Assembly: GCF_026013365.1 (NCBI RefSeq)
Contig: NZ_JAPDOE010000002.1
Coordinates: 682,001 to 746,000, forward strand
Source of the DNA: Paenibacillus sp. LS1
GTDB taxonomy: Bacteria; Bacillota; Bacilli; Paenibacillales; Paenibacillaceae
DNA length: 64,000 nt
Direction: 5' to 3'
In this document: piece by piece, positions 8,517 to 16,310 of the stretch
How positions within the stretch are numbered: position 1 is the stretch's first letter
Layout: every line of letters begins with the position of its first letter
The notes under the pieces: model-generated
Seen by the model: the letters and a program-made list of their open reading frames with translations, nothing else
What the model was told of the DNA's origin: nothing
Database searches by the model: none
Program-made: the position numbers and the translations under genes

Positions 8517-8665
8517 GAGTATTCCTCCTTGGGATGATCATGTTCCTGTTACCCCTTTAGGATGGATAACACAAGTCTTCCTTATTCTCTTTTGCATTTT
8601 TATCGTAACCTTAACCTGTCTTACTGCGTTTATAAGGTACCCATCCCGGTTTAGGAGGACATCAT

Positions 8666-9064
8666 TTGAAGAAAAAAGTATTGACTCTGTGCATGTTGCC
8701 CTTGCTCATTTGGATACAAGGTTGCGCTCCTGCAACATACGAGATAACAGGCTATACGGGATCATACATTAACCCAGACATTCCAGTTCCAAGCAATGCC
8801 AGGCTTATTGAAGGCATAGCTTATTCCGATGATCCTAACCTTAAAAAAGGCGCTAATTACGAACTGAAACATATTGGGGGTGAGCAAGGACTATACCCGC
8901 CAATGGATTATTTTCAGAAGTTAGCGGATACAGGTTGGGTCGAATTGAAGGAAAAACGAATGGGACATGTACATTTTCTGAAAAAGGATAATACAGTCAT
9001 CGCCATTGAAATTCAAGAAAATACTTTTCAAATTACTGAAATGATGAAGGATGCCGCATTTTAA
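8666..9064 (+). CDS. Small lipoprotein, unknown function
   Basis: A 132-residue predicted lipoprotein: MKKK, a hydrophobic stretch and lipobox IQGC, with the acylated Cys at about residue 20. The mature part, with GYTGSY, YPPMDYFQKLADTGWVELKEKRMGHVHFLKKDNTVIAIEIQ, looks like a small alpha/beta fold with an alternating C-terminal sheet. I do not recognise a family. The start is TTG at 8666 with AGGAGG seven bases upstream. It is expected on the outer face of the membrane. Single gene; a hairpin follows. Confidence 0.8.
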   Translation: MKKKVLTLCMLPLLIWIQGCAPATYEITGYTGSYINPDIPVPSNARLIEGIAYSDDPNLKKGANYELKHIGGEQGLYPPMDYFQKLADTGWVELKEKRMGHVHFLKKDNTVIAIEIQENTFQITEMMKDAAF

Positions 9065-9091
9065 AGCAGCCTTTCACTGTTACCCAAACGC

Positions 9092-9121
9092 AAAAAAGGA
9101 GAGGCACATCGCCCCTCCTTG
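9092..9121 (-). terminator. Terminator of the DUF1450 gene
   Basis: AAGGAGAGGC / GCCCCTCCTT stem with one mismatch; T-run on the minus strand. It also lies just after the lipoprotein gene on the plus strand. Confidence 0.72.
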
Positions 9122-9163
9122 CGGATGTTTGAACTCTTCGTTCAATTTCCTTGTTATATCCTG

Positions 9164-9385
9164 TTACTTCACGAACTTTGCGACTTTGGCGAGCACTTCT
9201 TCTTCTGTCGGCGCACTGATATACCGACCATTAATAAAGACAAATGCACGTTTCGCGCAAGGACCGCAATAGGATTTGCACCCAATCTTGATCTCCGTGT
9301 CTGGAGCCATTTTTTGCAACTTGGGCACAATCGATTTCAGTCGGACATGATTACATTTTTCGCATACGCGGATATCGTTAGCCAT
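9164..9385 (-). CDS. DUF1450 family protein (YuzB-like)
   Basis: A 73-residue member of the DUF1450 family of Firmicutes. It has four cysteines, CEKC near 8-11 and CKSYCGPC near 36-43, which look like a metal or Fe-S site in a thioredoxin-like ferredoxin fold (GPCAKRAFVFINGRYISA). It follows the HesB-like gene by only 21 bp in the same direction, so the two are probably co-transcribed. AAGGGG precedes the ATG. Molecular function unknown; the pairing with a HesB-fold protein hints at Fe-S or redox chemistry. Confidence 0.88.
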   Translation of the reverse strand: MANDIRVCEKCNHVRLKSIVPKLQKMAPDTEIKIGCKSYCGPCAKRAFVFINGRYISAPTEEEVLAKVAKFVK

Positions 9386-9406
9386 GAGTTCCCCTTCTTC
9401 GCGCCC

Positions 9407-9709
9407 TTAGTGGTCGCCGTGATTACCTTGGGACGGATTCGTAATAACGAAGCCCTCTTCCGGGAAGTAGAGGTAGTCAATTTTAACACCGTTCAACAAA
9501 GGCTGATCATTCGCGAGAATGACATCAATCTCTTTATCGGTAGATACAACCGTATCATTTTCTTTTGGTGTGTCGATATCCAGGCCGTAGTGAGCATGGT
9601 CACCATGTGCATGGGTGATGACAACGCGCAGTTTTTTTCCTTCGTTCTCCGGCTTGTCCAATTCAAGCTTCAATACTTTAGCAGCATTACGCGTAATTTT
9701 GCAGTTCAT
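9407..9709 (-). CDS. HesB/IscA-fold protein lacking the cluster cysteines
   Basis: A 100-residue protein with the HesB-like pattern (KITRNAAKVLKLELDK, LRVVITHAHGDHAHYGLDID, GVKIDYLYFPEEGFVITNPSQG). A-type carriers bind iron through three conserved Cys; here only one Cys is present, near the N-terminus (MNCK), and the C-terminal GCG motif is replaced by NHGDH. It may bind metal through its His-rich segments (HAHGDHAHYG) or not at all. The start at 9709 has AGGAG about eight bases upstream; the ATG at 9718 directly abuts that site. Upstream partner of the DUF1450 gene. Confidence 0.78.
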   Translation of the reverse strand: MNCKITRNAAKVLKLELDKPENEGKKLRVVITHAHGDHAHYGLDIDTPKENDTVVSTDKEIDVILANDQPLLNGVKIDYLYFPEEGFVITNPSQGNHGDH

Positions 9710-9851
9710 TCTCTTCATCTCCTATATTGTAATTGCTGGTTTCAACAATTTCAGCATTCTTAAACTACAGCATCTATTGTAAAGAAAGTTACCGCTCTTC
9801 GCAATAACATTGATGCGAATTCAATGTTAAACTGATCCATTTAGGCACAAA

Positions 9852-10109
9852 TTAAGAAGGAGCCCCTTCCTGAAGCACAGGATATTTGCGTTCTGCACGG
9901 CTTACAAACCAGTTCATCAGAATCAAAGTCACCCCGATATCATCGATGGGCATAAACGGCATTACGTCCGGAAGTACCCAGTATAACAGCGCCGGAATAA
10001 TAAACAACAGCTTCTCTCCCAAAGGAATCTGCGGAGCCCGGAGCAACCGGGGGAGCCTTTTGAAAACTTGTGTCCATCGTTTGAACGACAGCAGTCTTCT
10101 CCACTTCAT
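9852..10109 (-). CDS. DUF1232 (YkvA-like) small membrane protein
   Basis: An 85-residue protein with the DUF1232 core: hydrophobic LLFIIPALLYWVLPDVMPF followed by MPIDDIGVTLILMNWFV, where the acidic IDDIG motif is the family hallmark. The basic N-terminus (MKWRRLLSFKRW) suggests a cytosolic face. GGAGGG lies six bases before the ATG. Function of the family is unknown. Single gene between two minus-strand neighbours. Confidence 0.82.
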   Translation of the reverse strand: MKWRRLLSFKRWTQVFKRLPRLLRAPQIPLGEKLLFIIPALLYWVLPDVMPFMPIDDIGVTLILMNWFVSRAERKYPVLQEGAPS

Positions 10110-10207
10110 ATGAATCCCTCCGTTACATTATATATGTCGCCGAAACGGCACATCCATCATTACCCGTTCGAAAACCATTCAGAACGAATGACATAGTATG
10201 TGATTTC

Positions 10208-10248
10208 AAAAAAATAAAAACGGAACGTCGCTCATAGCGTCCGTTCCT
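10208..10248 (-). terminator. Terminator of the M14 endopeptidase gene
   Basis: GGAACG / CGTTCC and CGCT / AGCG stacked stems with a small bulge, followed by TTTTT on the minus strand. Confidence 0.72.
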
Positions 10249-10311
10249 GTTATACGAATAATCTACCGTTAAGTTTCACAACTTCATAACCATAACCAAG
10301 CCTTAAACCCA

Positions 10312-11520
10312 TTACCCATTGGATAACAGTTCAGCCAGCAACATGCCGACTTCTATACAGATATCATCAAACTGTTCTACGGGAAGCGGGTTAACACCCA
10401 ATCCGACCTCCACCGTGAAGCCTGGTTTACCAAACGCTTGGATAAACCAGTCTTTGTATCCGGCATCACTTCCGCCGAGCTTCACCGCCTTGTAGCCTGA
10501 AGCTTTGGCGAGTCTGCGCGACAGTGGCGCGCTCTCTCTGGGTTCCAGGTCACGGTAGTTCCAATAGATTTCCTGTCCCTGACTATGGAGGGAGACAACC
10601 GCAGCGAATGCGTGTTCCTGCGTCCACTGTGCAAGTGCCTGTGCCTCCGGCTCTGTCAAAGGAGCTGTTCCGGCATAATCCCGGGGACCAGGTGAGGTCA
10701 CCCCTCGTCTTGCTGCCTCTTCATCCCAATGGGCGGGAAATTGATCATTCAGATCCACCCCTCTAATATTGGCCTTCCAATGGGTAAAATGTGATCTGTC
10801 GGCATTCCAGGCTAACAACTGCTGTGCATGCGGATGCTGATTGACGACACCTTCCTGAACCAGTTCGACGCCGTCCGGATTAACCATCGGCACTGCCCAG
10901 AGTGTTGTCTCTTGCATCCAGCGTTCTGTCTGGAATTGATGCCATGCTTTATGCGTATGATATGCCTGGGCATATTCTTCGATAAACTTCATCAGTACTG
11001 CGGTTGTCAGCCACTCATTGGCATGAACGGAAGCATTAACATGAATATGCCTCTTTCCTTGGCCGATACGCAAATAAGGTAGTGACTTGCCCATGACACT
11101 CGTTCCAATCGAACCCGTTTCGATAAACGGGTATTGATTTCCCAGCTTTTTTATATCCCTGATTAATTCTCGATAACCATACTCTCCCTGAATCTTCACA
11201 ATAGTTTTTCCATTCGAAGCCGGAATATGAATACAACGCCCAACCCAGTCGGCAATATTAGCGATTTCGGGATTGGCCTGGCGCAACACCTCTTCGTCCA
11301 GACCAAAGCGAGCTGCTATCCCGCCTACACTTTCTCCAGATGGTACAGCATACCTACGACCAGTCCCGGGGACAATACGCAGCATCTGACCTGCTAGCAG
11401 GTAAGGCTGGGAAGCCGCTTCCGGGTTCAGTGCAGCAAGTAACTCTTTGGTCATACAGTGTGCTGACGCAATTCGCAGCAGCGTATCTCCCCGCTGAACG
11501 ATAATCCACTGCTGTTCCAT
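10312..11520 (-). CDS. LysM + M14 zinc peptidase, gamma-D-glutamyl-diamino acid endopeptidase I type
   Basis: Cleaves the gamma-D-Glu to diaminopimelate bond of peptidoglycan stem peptides; relatives are Lysinibacillus sphaericus endopeptidase I and YqgT. Two LysM cell-wall-binding modules fill residues 5-50 and 55-100 (GDTLLRIASAH, SGESVGGIAARFGL). The M14 domain (about 112-400) has zinc ligands His166 and Glu169 in SVHANEW and His312 in SLHSQG, with the catalytic Glu371 in GFTVEVGLG. No signal peptide is seen, as is common for sporulation-linked members. Start: AAGGAG six bases before ATG 11520. It is transcribed away from, and ends before, the racemase block. Confidence 0.93.
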   Translation of the reverse strand: MEQQWIIVQRGDTLLRIASAHCMTKELLAALNPEAASQPYLLAGQMLRIVPGTGRRYAVPSGESVGGIAARFGLDEEVLRQANPEIANIADWVGRCIHIPASNGKTIVKIQGEYGYRELIRDIKKLGNQYPFIETGSIGTSVMGKSLPYLRIGQGKRHIHVNASVHANEWLTTAVLMKFIEEYAQAYHTHKAWHQFQTERWMQETTLWAVPMVNPDGVELVQEGVVNQHPHAQQLLAWNADRSHFTHWKANIRGVDLNDQFPAHWDEEAARRGVTSPGPRDYAGTAPLTEPEAQALAQWTQEHAFAAVVSLHSQGQEIYWNYRDLEPRESAPLSRRLAKASGYKAVKLGGSDAGYKDWFIQAFGKPGFTVEVGLGVNPLPVEQFDDICIEVGMLLAELLSNG

Positions 11521-11668
11521 GTTGTTCTCCTTTCCACAGGAAAAGATCGTTCTCCTGTCCGGTTCTCACCTATCACCAATTTCGTGTCTGTATTATATGT
11601 ATGCAAGCCGGGTTGTCCGTCATGTGACATGAATCATGTTCATCCCCTGTTCATGCGGAATCATGACA

Positions 11669-11698
11669 AAAAATCCCGGAACTCCACAGTTCCGGGAT
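11669..11698 (-). terminator. Terminator of the glutamate racemase gene
   Basis: Perfect 11-bp stem ATCCCGGAACT / AGTTCCGGGAT, 4-nt loop, T-run on the minus strand. Confidence 0.9.
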
Positions 11699-11756
11699 GT
11701 CGTACAGCCAATATACATTAATTATAAGTCCTATTCATGCGTACTTTTGCGTATAA

Positions 11757-12566
11757 CTATGGTAATTGCGTCACTTGCCAGACCACTGGGGTCTTTGAGA
11801 TCTGCTCTCCCAACCATCGGCGGGTGATATTCTGGAACATACGAGGGTCGCCAGTGCAGAAAAATTGATGCACCGGGGTTTCATCCCCACTTGCCAGCTT
11901 TCGTTTATCATATAAAATCGTACTGATTTCCCGTGCCGTTTCATCTGCCGAACTGATTAACTTCACTTCCTGTCCCATAACATCCTGAATGGTGTCCATG
12001 AGAAAAGGATAGTGTGTACAACCCAGAATAAGACAATCAATTGGCTGTTGCTTGATCTCATCCAATGATTGCTCCACCGTATGTGTCGTGTGCTCGGAAC
12101 GAAATTCACCTTGTTCTACCAACGGCACCAGCGCCGGACAAGCCTGACTGACCACATCGATGTAGGGGGACAACTGCTTAAGCGCCGAGGTATAAGCCCC
12201 ACTCCCAATGGTACCCACGGTACCGATCACACCAATGCGTCCTGTACGTGTCGCTGTGATGGCTGCCCGCGCTCCCGGATGTATAACACCGATGACAGGC
12301 ACATTCACCTTGGCACGGATATAATCCAGCGCGGCGGCTGTCGCTGTGTTACAGGCGATAACGATAACCTTCGGATCGAATTGGATCAAGAAATCAACGA
12401 TTTGTTCCGTAAATTGTTTCACTTGTTCGGACGAACGGGGTCCGTACGGTGTCCGGGCAGTATCCCCAAAATAAATGATCTTTTCCCGCGGGAGCTGACG
12501 CATCACTTCCTTGGCGACGGTCAATCCCCCCACACCGGAGTCTAATATAGCGATTGCTTGCTGCAC
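11757..12566 (-). CDS. racE: Glutamate racemase
   Basis: Makes D-glutamate from L-glutamate for peptidoglycan. The 269-residue protein has the two Cys acid/base motifs, IACNTATAAAL and LGCTHYPF, and the N-terminal LDSGVGGLTVAKEVMRQLP, which matches Bacillus RacE closely. I place the start at GTG 12566 (AAGGAA nine bases upstream), giving the family's usual length; an in-frame TTG at 12620 with AGGAAG would add 18 residues. Cofactor-independent cytosolic enzyme. Monocistronic, terminated at 11669-11698. Confidence 0.94.
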   Translation of the reverse strand: MQQAIAILDSGVGGLTVAKEVMRQLPREKIIYFGDTARTPYGPRSSEQVKQFTEQIVDFLIQFDPKVIVIACNTATAAALDYIRAKVNVPVIGVIHPGARAAITATRTGRIGVIGTVGTIGSGAYTSALKQLSPYIDVVSQACPALVPLVEQGEFRSEHTTHTVEQSLDEIKQQPIDCLILGCTHYPFLMDTIQDVMGQEVKLISSADETAREISTILYDKRKLASGDETPVHQFFCTGDPRMFQNITRRWLGEQISKTPVVWQVTQLP

Positions 12567-12739
12567 GAACACACCGCTTCCTTCTTCATTGAATTGGTTC
12601 TCAAAACGATTGTTTCCCAAAGCTTTCTTCCTACCGTATGAACGTTACGGCAAAAAGGTACCTACATCTTACCCGATTTCATCACAGGGTTCAAATAAAA
12701 TCCCGCGCACTGTGTCATCTCCATATGGACACACAACAA

Positions 12740-12775
12740 AGCAGGCTCTCCTCTAAATCGAGGAAAGCCTGCAAT
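12740..12775 (-). terminator. Probable terminator of the YtxH gene
   Basis: GCAGGCT / AGCCTGC with an inner TCCTC / GAGGA stem; only a weak T-tract follows on the minus strand. Confidence 0.55.
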
Positions 12776-12787
12776 TCCAAGCTTTGC

Positions 12788-13165
12788 TTAGTTGTCGTCC
12801 TTGGACTCATCCACAGGAAGCTTCGCTACAATATCGATTCCGGACTCATCCGCTGCTTTGTCCGTATCGGGTTCTGTAATGACTGCGGAAATGCGGATTT
12901 CTTTGCCTTCAGCGCAGTTCCGCCAGGATTGAATATCCTGAATCACAACATCTGCGGTCTCTTTGACCTTGGATACGATCTGTGAACTTTGTTCGCCCAT
13001 TTTGCCAGCCAGTTCCTGACCTTTCTCCGATACCTGACGAGCACCCTCTGTAATATCCTGACGAAGCTCGCGTCCTGATTTCGGTGCCAGCAACAATGCC
13101 GTTACTGAGCCTACCACGGAGCCGATCAGAGCTCCCCACAACAAACTTTTGTTAGAATCCTTCAC
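12788..13165 (-). CDS. YtxH domain protein
   Basis: A 125-residue member of the YtxH/general-stress family: a short N-terminus, one glycine-zipper membrane helix with LLWGALIGSVVGSVTALLLAPKSGRELR (residues 8-35), then a long amphipathic helix with ARQVSEKGQELAGKMGEQSSQIVSKVKE, like LEA-type stress proteins. In Bacillus such proteins are sigma-B-controlled. GTG start at 13165 with GGGAGAG seven bases upstream. The acidic tail ends DESKDDN. Single gene; function beyond stress association unknown. Confidence 0.87.
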   Translation of the reverse strand: MKDSNKSLLWGALIGSVVGSVTALLLAPKSGRELRQDITEGARQVSEKGQELAGKMGEQSSQIVSKVKETADVVIQDIQSWRNCAEGKEIRISAVITEPDTDKAADESGIDIVAKLPVDESKDDN

Positions 13166-13345
13166 GTCACATCTCTCCCTTTAGTATCGTTTAAGTACCG
13201 GATCAGAAGCAACGGCCTGTCGCTCACCCATCCGGGCGAATGCCTACTCTGTTGATGCATTATAAGCAGCACAGGCTTGACTTGACACTCCAGATGTTAA
13301 AAATAATCTGAACGCCCTCTTTGCATCTGTCATTACCGGTTAAAC

Positions 13346-14260
13346 TTAGTTCTGACGAGCAGGCTCCAGTTCAGCAGCTGCATGCTCATCCCCAGGGTGC
13401 AAATCAACAACATAGCGTCCTGGTGCAATCAGTGCCGCCTGATGCTCACACCGCCAGCGGCGTCCGCCGGAAGAACCCAGTGTCTGTCCATCCTGCAGAA
13501 CATCCCCTTGATCAAATATGTAATACGCTGCACCCAGTAAGGTCTGGGCCACCGTATCCGGATCAAGACCTACGAAGTGACACTGTACATCAGGCACACC
13601 CAGCGCAGACAGTCCTACGGTATCCATGACCAACTCACGCTGTTCCTCCGTACCTCCGGCCTGATACATTCGAACGTTCATGGCCGCATACAGATGTTCC
13701 TCACGTTCCTGAGCTTGCGTATATGCTTCCGGTTCAACCAGCTTATCACTGCCATACCAATACAGCGCATCACAGGTCAAACTCTCCATGATTGCCAGTA
13801 CAGTTTTCTGAAAAAGCTCCAAGCGCTGTTTGCGAGGCATAGCCGCCGTGAACATGTCATGTATCCGAATGGAGTAACGTGCAGCTTCTACAGCTTGTCC
13901 CGCTTCCGGCCAATGCCATGCTTGCTGCAAAGCCCCGCCAAAGCGTGCACGATCTGCAATTTCATTGACAGGAAGCATGCAGGTCTGTGCAGGAATATCT
14001 CCTTCCTGGAAAGATACCTTGTGGTTCAGATGATAGAAGACCAGCATTTCATGGTCCTGCTCTGCGCCCCCTTGCTTCACATCCAGTCGGACTTGTCCAG
14101 TGTGACGAATCATCGCTTCCTGCAATCGCAGGCGATCCACCTCCGGACGTTCCCGGAACAAGAGTTCAACCATATATACCGGATGGAATCCGGAAGGTGT
14201 TTCATTTGCATCTTTACTTTCAGTATTCACTTCATTGAATTCTTTTGATTCATTTGTCAT
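13346..14260 (-). CDS. DUF4261 domain protein
   Basis: A 304-residue protein of the DUF4261 type, typical of Paenibacillus: GFHPVYMVELLFRERPEVDRLRLQEAM near the N-terminus, central QQAWHWPEAGQAVEAARYSIRIHDMF and TCDALYWYGSDKLVEPEAY, and LSALGVPDVQCHFVGLDPDTVAQTLLGAAYYIFDQGD. Start at ATG 14260 with AGGGA upstream; the frame extending to 14362 overlaps the preceding gene and is not needed. It lies 10 bp after the YutE homolog, so both share an operon. No signal peptide. Function of the domain is unknown. Confidence 0.83.
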   Translation of the reverse strand: MTNESKEFNEVNTESKDANETPSGFHPVYMVELLFRERPEVDRLRLQEAMIRHTGQVRLDVKQGGAEQDHEMLVFYHLNHKVSFQEGDIPAQTCMLPVNEIADRARFGGALQQAWHWPEAGQAVEAARYSIRIHDMFTAAMPRKQRLELFQKTVLAIMESLTCDALYWYGSDKLVEPEAYTQAQEREEHLYAAMNVRMYQAGGTEEQRELVMDTVGLSALGVPDVQCHFVGLDPDTVAQTLLGAAYYIFDQGDVLQDGQTLGSSGGRRWRCEHQAALIAPGRYVVDLHPGDEHAAAELEPARQN

Positions 14261-14270
14261 GCGATTTCCC

Positions 14271-14732
14271 TCATTCCTTACGCTGTCCCTCGGGCTGTGC
14301 CCCATTGAAAGGACCAAGTTCTTTTTCCACGTAGTCGCTAACCTGAATAGTAAAATGTTCAAGTATACCCGGTAACGCTACGCTAAGCGGATGAAGCTCA
14401 GTCCGCTCCCAACTGTAATAATCCTGCACCAGTGGCTTACGTAACGTGACAAGCTGACGCAATGCCTCATAGGTCGAATTGTCAAAAACCTTTTCTTCAT
14501 AATTAATCTGAATAATGTCATCATAACTGCTCGCATCTCTCATGATGAAGCCGTCAATCAGATAACTCCCCACATCGGTAACAATCTCAATCGCCAGGTG
14601 AAGACAACGTTCCTGTACCATCCCCAGCATGAGACTGCCATCCCAGGCCTGAGCTGACCGGCGCAGCCCTTCGGCCACTTCCGGTACAGCATCAAGCCGG
14701 CGAGCAATCTGTTCTCTGTTCACATAATACAT
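14271..14732 (-). CDS. yutE: DUF86 / HepT-like protein (YutE homolog)
   Basis: A 153-residue all-helical protein that matches Bacillus YutE along its length: MYYVNREQIARRL, LHLAIEIVTDVGSYLIDGFIMRD, SYDDIIQINYEEKV, ALRQLVTLRKPLVQDYYSW and ELGPFNG. DUF86 proteins share the fold of HepT/MNT nucleotidyltransferase-linked toxins, whose RX4-6HXY motif is here RKPLVQDYY, with Asp in place of His; no MNT partner is nearby. Middle gene of the operon 14756-14866, 14271-14732, 13346-14260. Most likely a housekeeping protein rather than a toxin. Confidence 0.85.
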   Translation of the reverse strand: MYYVNREQIARRLDAVPEVAEGLRRSAQAWDGSLMLGMVQERCLHLAIEIVTDVGSYLIDGFIMRDASSYDDIIQINYEEKVFDNSTYEALRQLVTLRKPLVQDYYSWERTELHPLSVALPGILEHFTIQVSDYVEKELGPFNGAQPEGQRKE

Positions 14733-14755
14733 TCGTTCACTTCCCGTTCAGTGAA

Positions 14756-14866
14756 TTATCGGTTCCGTTTCCCTCTTCGCTTAAGCCAGAATATCATCAC
14801 AGGACAAGCGATTAGAAACACAACAAAAATATATAAAAATTCCATAACGTCTCTTAAATCGCTCAT
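14756..14866 (-). CDS. 36-residue single-pass membrane peptide
   Basis: Short ORF found by reading the gap upstream of the YutE gene. ATG at 14866, AAAGGGGA six bases upstream, stop TAA at 14756-14758. The peptide begins MSDLRDVMEF, runs through one hydrophobic helix (LYIFVVFLIACPVMIFW, about 11-27) and ends in a strongly basic tail (LKRRGKRNR), so the C-terminus should face the cytosol by the positive-inside rule. It ends 23 bp before the YutE start and is the first gene of that operon. No known family. Confidence 0.6.
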   Translation of the reverse strand: MSDLRDVMEFLYIFVVFLIACPVMIFWLKRRGKRNR

Positions 14867-14905
14867 GCAGAGTCCCCTTTATCTCAACGTAGTGTGAATG
14901 ACAGA

Positions 14906-15193
14906 TTAGATTTCGTAGTCCACTGCAATTGACTGTTCTCTGACTTCGTTCATGTACTTGATTACTTCCTGATGAAGCGGGTGTACCTGATACGCCTGAA
15001 GATCCTCCAGTGACGCAAATTCCGCTGTGAGTGAAATGTCGAATGATCTTTCCGAGCGAAGCACATCAATTCCGATTTCAAGTGAAACCAAGACATCAAT
15101 TTTACCATCCAGATTGCGAAGCACCTGGGCAGCGGCTTCAATACTTTCTGCTGAGCGATCTTTCATTTTGAACAAGACAATATGTTTTATCAT
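14906..15193 (-). CDS. Dabb (stress-responsive A/B barrel) protein
   Basis: A 95-residue dimeric alpha+beta barrel protein: MIKHIVLFKMKDRSAESIE at the start, SFDISLTAEFASLEDLQAYQVHPLHQEVIKYM in the middle, with the conserved His-Pro-His pattern. The ATG at 15193 has GAGGTG nine bases upstream; the GTG at 15205 would place that site inside the coding region. Dabb proteins occur in stress responses and small-molecule enzymes; no specific substrate can be given. Single gene. Confidence 0.85.
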   Translation of the reverse strand: MIKHIVLFKMKDRSAESIEAAAQVLRNLDGKIDVLVSLEIGIDVLRSERSFDISLTAEFASLEDLQAYQVHPLHQEVIKYMNEVREQSIAVDYEI

Positions 15194-15308
15194 CTGAGCA
15201 AGCACCTCATTTAGTATAATAGTAGAAAAGAATGAATTTTCGTGTATCCAAAATATATCATAACGTTCTCTATTACGAAAGGATACTTGGAAACGTTCTC
15301 TTGAGATG

Positions 15309-15345
15309 AAAAACTAATCCGAACCGTTTCCTTTCGGTTCGGATT
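15309..15345 (-). terminator. Terminator overlapping the end of the holin-like gene
   Basis: AATCCGAACCG / CGGTTCGGATT (15316-15326, 15335-15345) followed on the minus strand by TTTTT. The stem contains the last codons (Ser-Glu-Pro...Gly-Ser-Asp) of the gene. Confidence 0.8.
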
Positions 15346-15862
15346 TCTCTTGAGCTGCATCCTCCGTCTGTTTCGCGGATTCATTCTGCGAAGTTTGTCC
15401 TGTTTCAGACTGCTGCTTGATTTTATCCGGGGTTTGCTGCGGTTTGGACCATTCCCGATTCGTCAGGTACTCCTGATCTTCTTGTTTCTTCAACACTGCA
15501 ATGGCCTGTCTGAGCTTAGCAGGCAATGGAAGGCCGATTTTGGCATAATTCTCGGTAATCGAGATCAGTTCATTCACCAGATAAAAATAGATAGCTCCGC
15601 CTTTGATAATATCGGTTCCCATAATCAGATCAATTCGGTGGGCAAGCAAGACAACGGTCAGCATCAGCCCTTTGCGAGCAATCCCCCAGAACCCAATGTT
15701 GCTATTCAATCCGGTACCCGTTCTTACCGCCGCCGCCAAACCTGTGATATAATCCACAGCCATCGCGACCGCGAGCAGGCTCAGCAGTTGATCCCACCCA
15801 CCAAAAGCAAACGTAACAAATGCTCCCGAGATGGCAGCAAAGGTATTCACAGATAGATTCAC
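15314..15862 (-). CDS. Phage-holin-family (TcdE/UtxA type) membrane protein
   Basis: A 182-residue holin 4 superfamily protein. Three or four hydrophobic helices occupy about 8-115, with the signature LLAVAMAVDYITGLAAAVRTGTGLNSNIGFWGIARKG split by the short basic loop. The tail (about 130-182) is hydrophilic, rich in Lys/Gln/Glu/Ser, and longer than in phage holins. GTG start at 15862 with GAGGTGAGG upstream; the ATG at 15931 has no site. No endolysin, tail or other phage gene is adjacent, so this is a chromosomal copy, possibly used in protein export or spore mother-cell lysis. Confidence 0.82.
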   Translation of the reverse strand: MNLSVNTFAAISGAFVTFAFGGWDQLLSLLAVAMAVDYITGLAAAVRTGTGLNSNIGFWGIARKGLMLTVVLLAHRIDLIMGTDIIKGGAIYFYLVNELISITENYAKIGLPLPAKLRQAIAVLKKQEDQEYLTNREWSKPQQTPDKIKQQSETGQTSQNESAKQTEDAAQEKSEPKGNGSD

Positions 15863-15931
15863 GTTCCTCACCTCTCCCTTACACTTGAGTATCCTACAAT
15901 ATATGTAAGAGTGAGAGATTTGACAGGTCAC

Positions 15932-16310
15932 TTGTCATGCTGAACATGCGGATTTATCATTTCAGATTTGTGCACATCCTCTATGTACTCGGGTAACGAT
16001 AATCACAAGTTTTTGGGGAATTCAGGGAAATAAACCGCATCATATCAACAAAAAATAGATAAAAGTTCTTTAGACCTATTAATGAGTAATTAGAACTATA
16101 TTATTTTTATTCCTGTTCAATTTGTTCCCTCATTTTTAGTGAAACATTGTAATCTAGGAATATACTAGGATGTGAATTGCGCATGGTCTAGTTCGTAGTT
16201 CCCTCTTTATCATGAATTGACGCATTGACGTATTTATAACCGGTAAACCCGGCACTTGAAAGTACCCCGTTGTTTATTGTAGTATTTGGTTAAAAAAAAT
16301 CGGAGGAAAT
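15932..16310. other. 379-nt AT-rich intergenic region
   Basis: Lies between the divergent holin-like and HTH genes. Apart from the promoter at 16256-16285 I see no gene, long repeat or stable hairpin. The stretch 16020-16150 is very AT-rich and may hold further promoter or operator sites. Confidence 0.5.
16256..16285 (+). promoter_or_regulatory. Candidate sigma-A promoter of the duplicated-HTH gene
   Basis: TTGAAA (16256-16261), 18-bp spacer, TAGTAT (16280-16285); transcript start near 16292 gives a leader of about 20 nt with GGAGG at the right place. Confidence 0.5.

Noticed and set aside
9119..9763. 214-codon plus-strand frame over the DUF1450 and HesB-like genes
   Set aside because: It is antisense to two recognised genes with good ribosome sites and shows no domain of its own.
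14271..14732. HepT/MNT toxin-antitoxin pair
   Set aside because: The HepT motif His is missing, no MNT nucleotidyltransferase is adjacent, and the protein matches housekeeping YutE along its length.
15314..15862. Prophage remnant around the holin-like gene
   Set aside because: No integrase, portal, tail or endolysin gene lies within several kilobases on either side.
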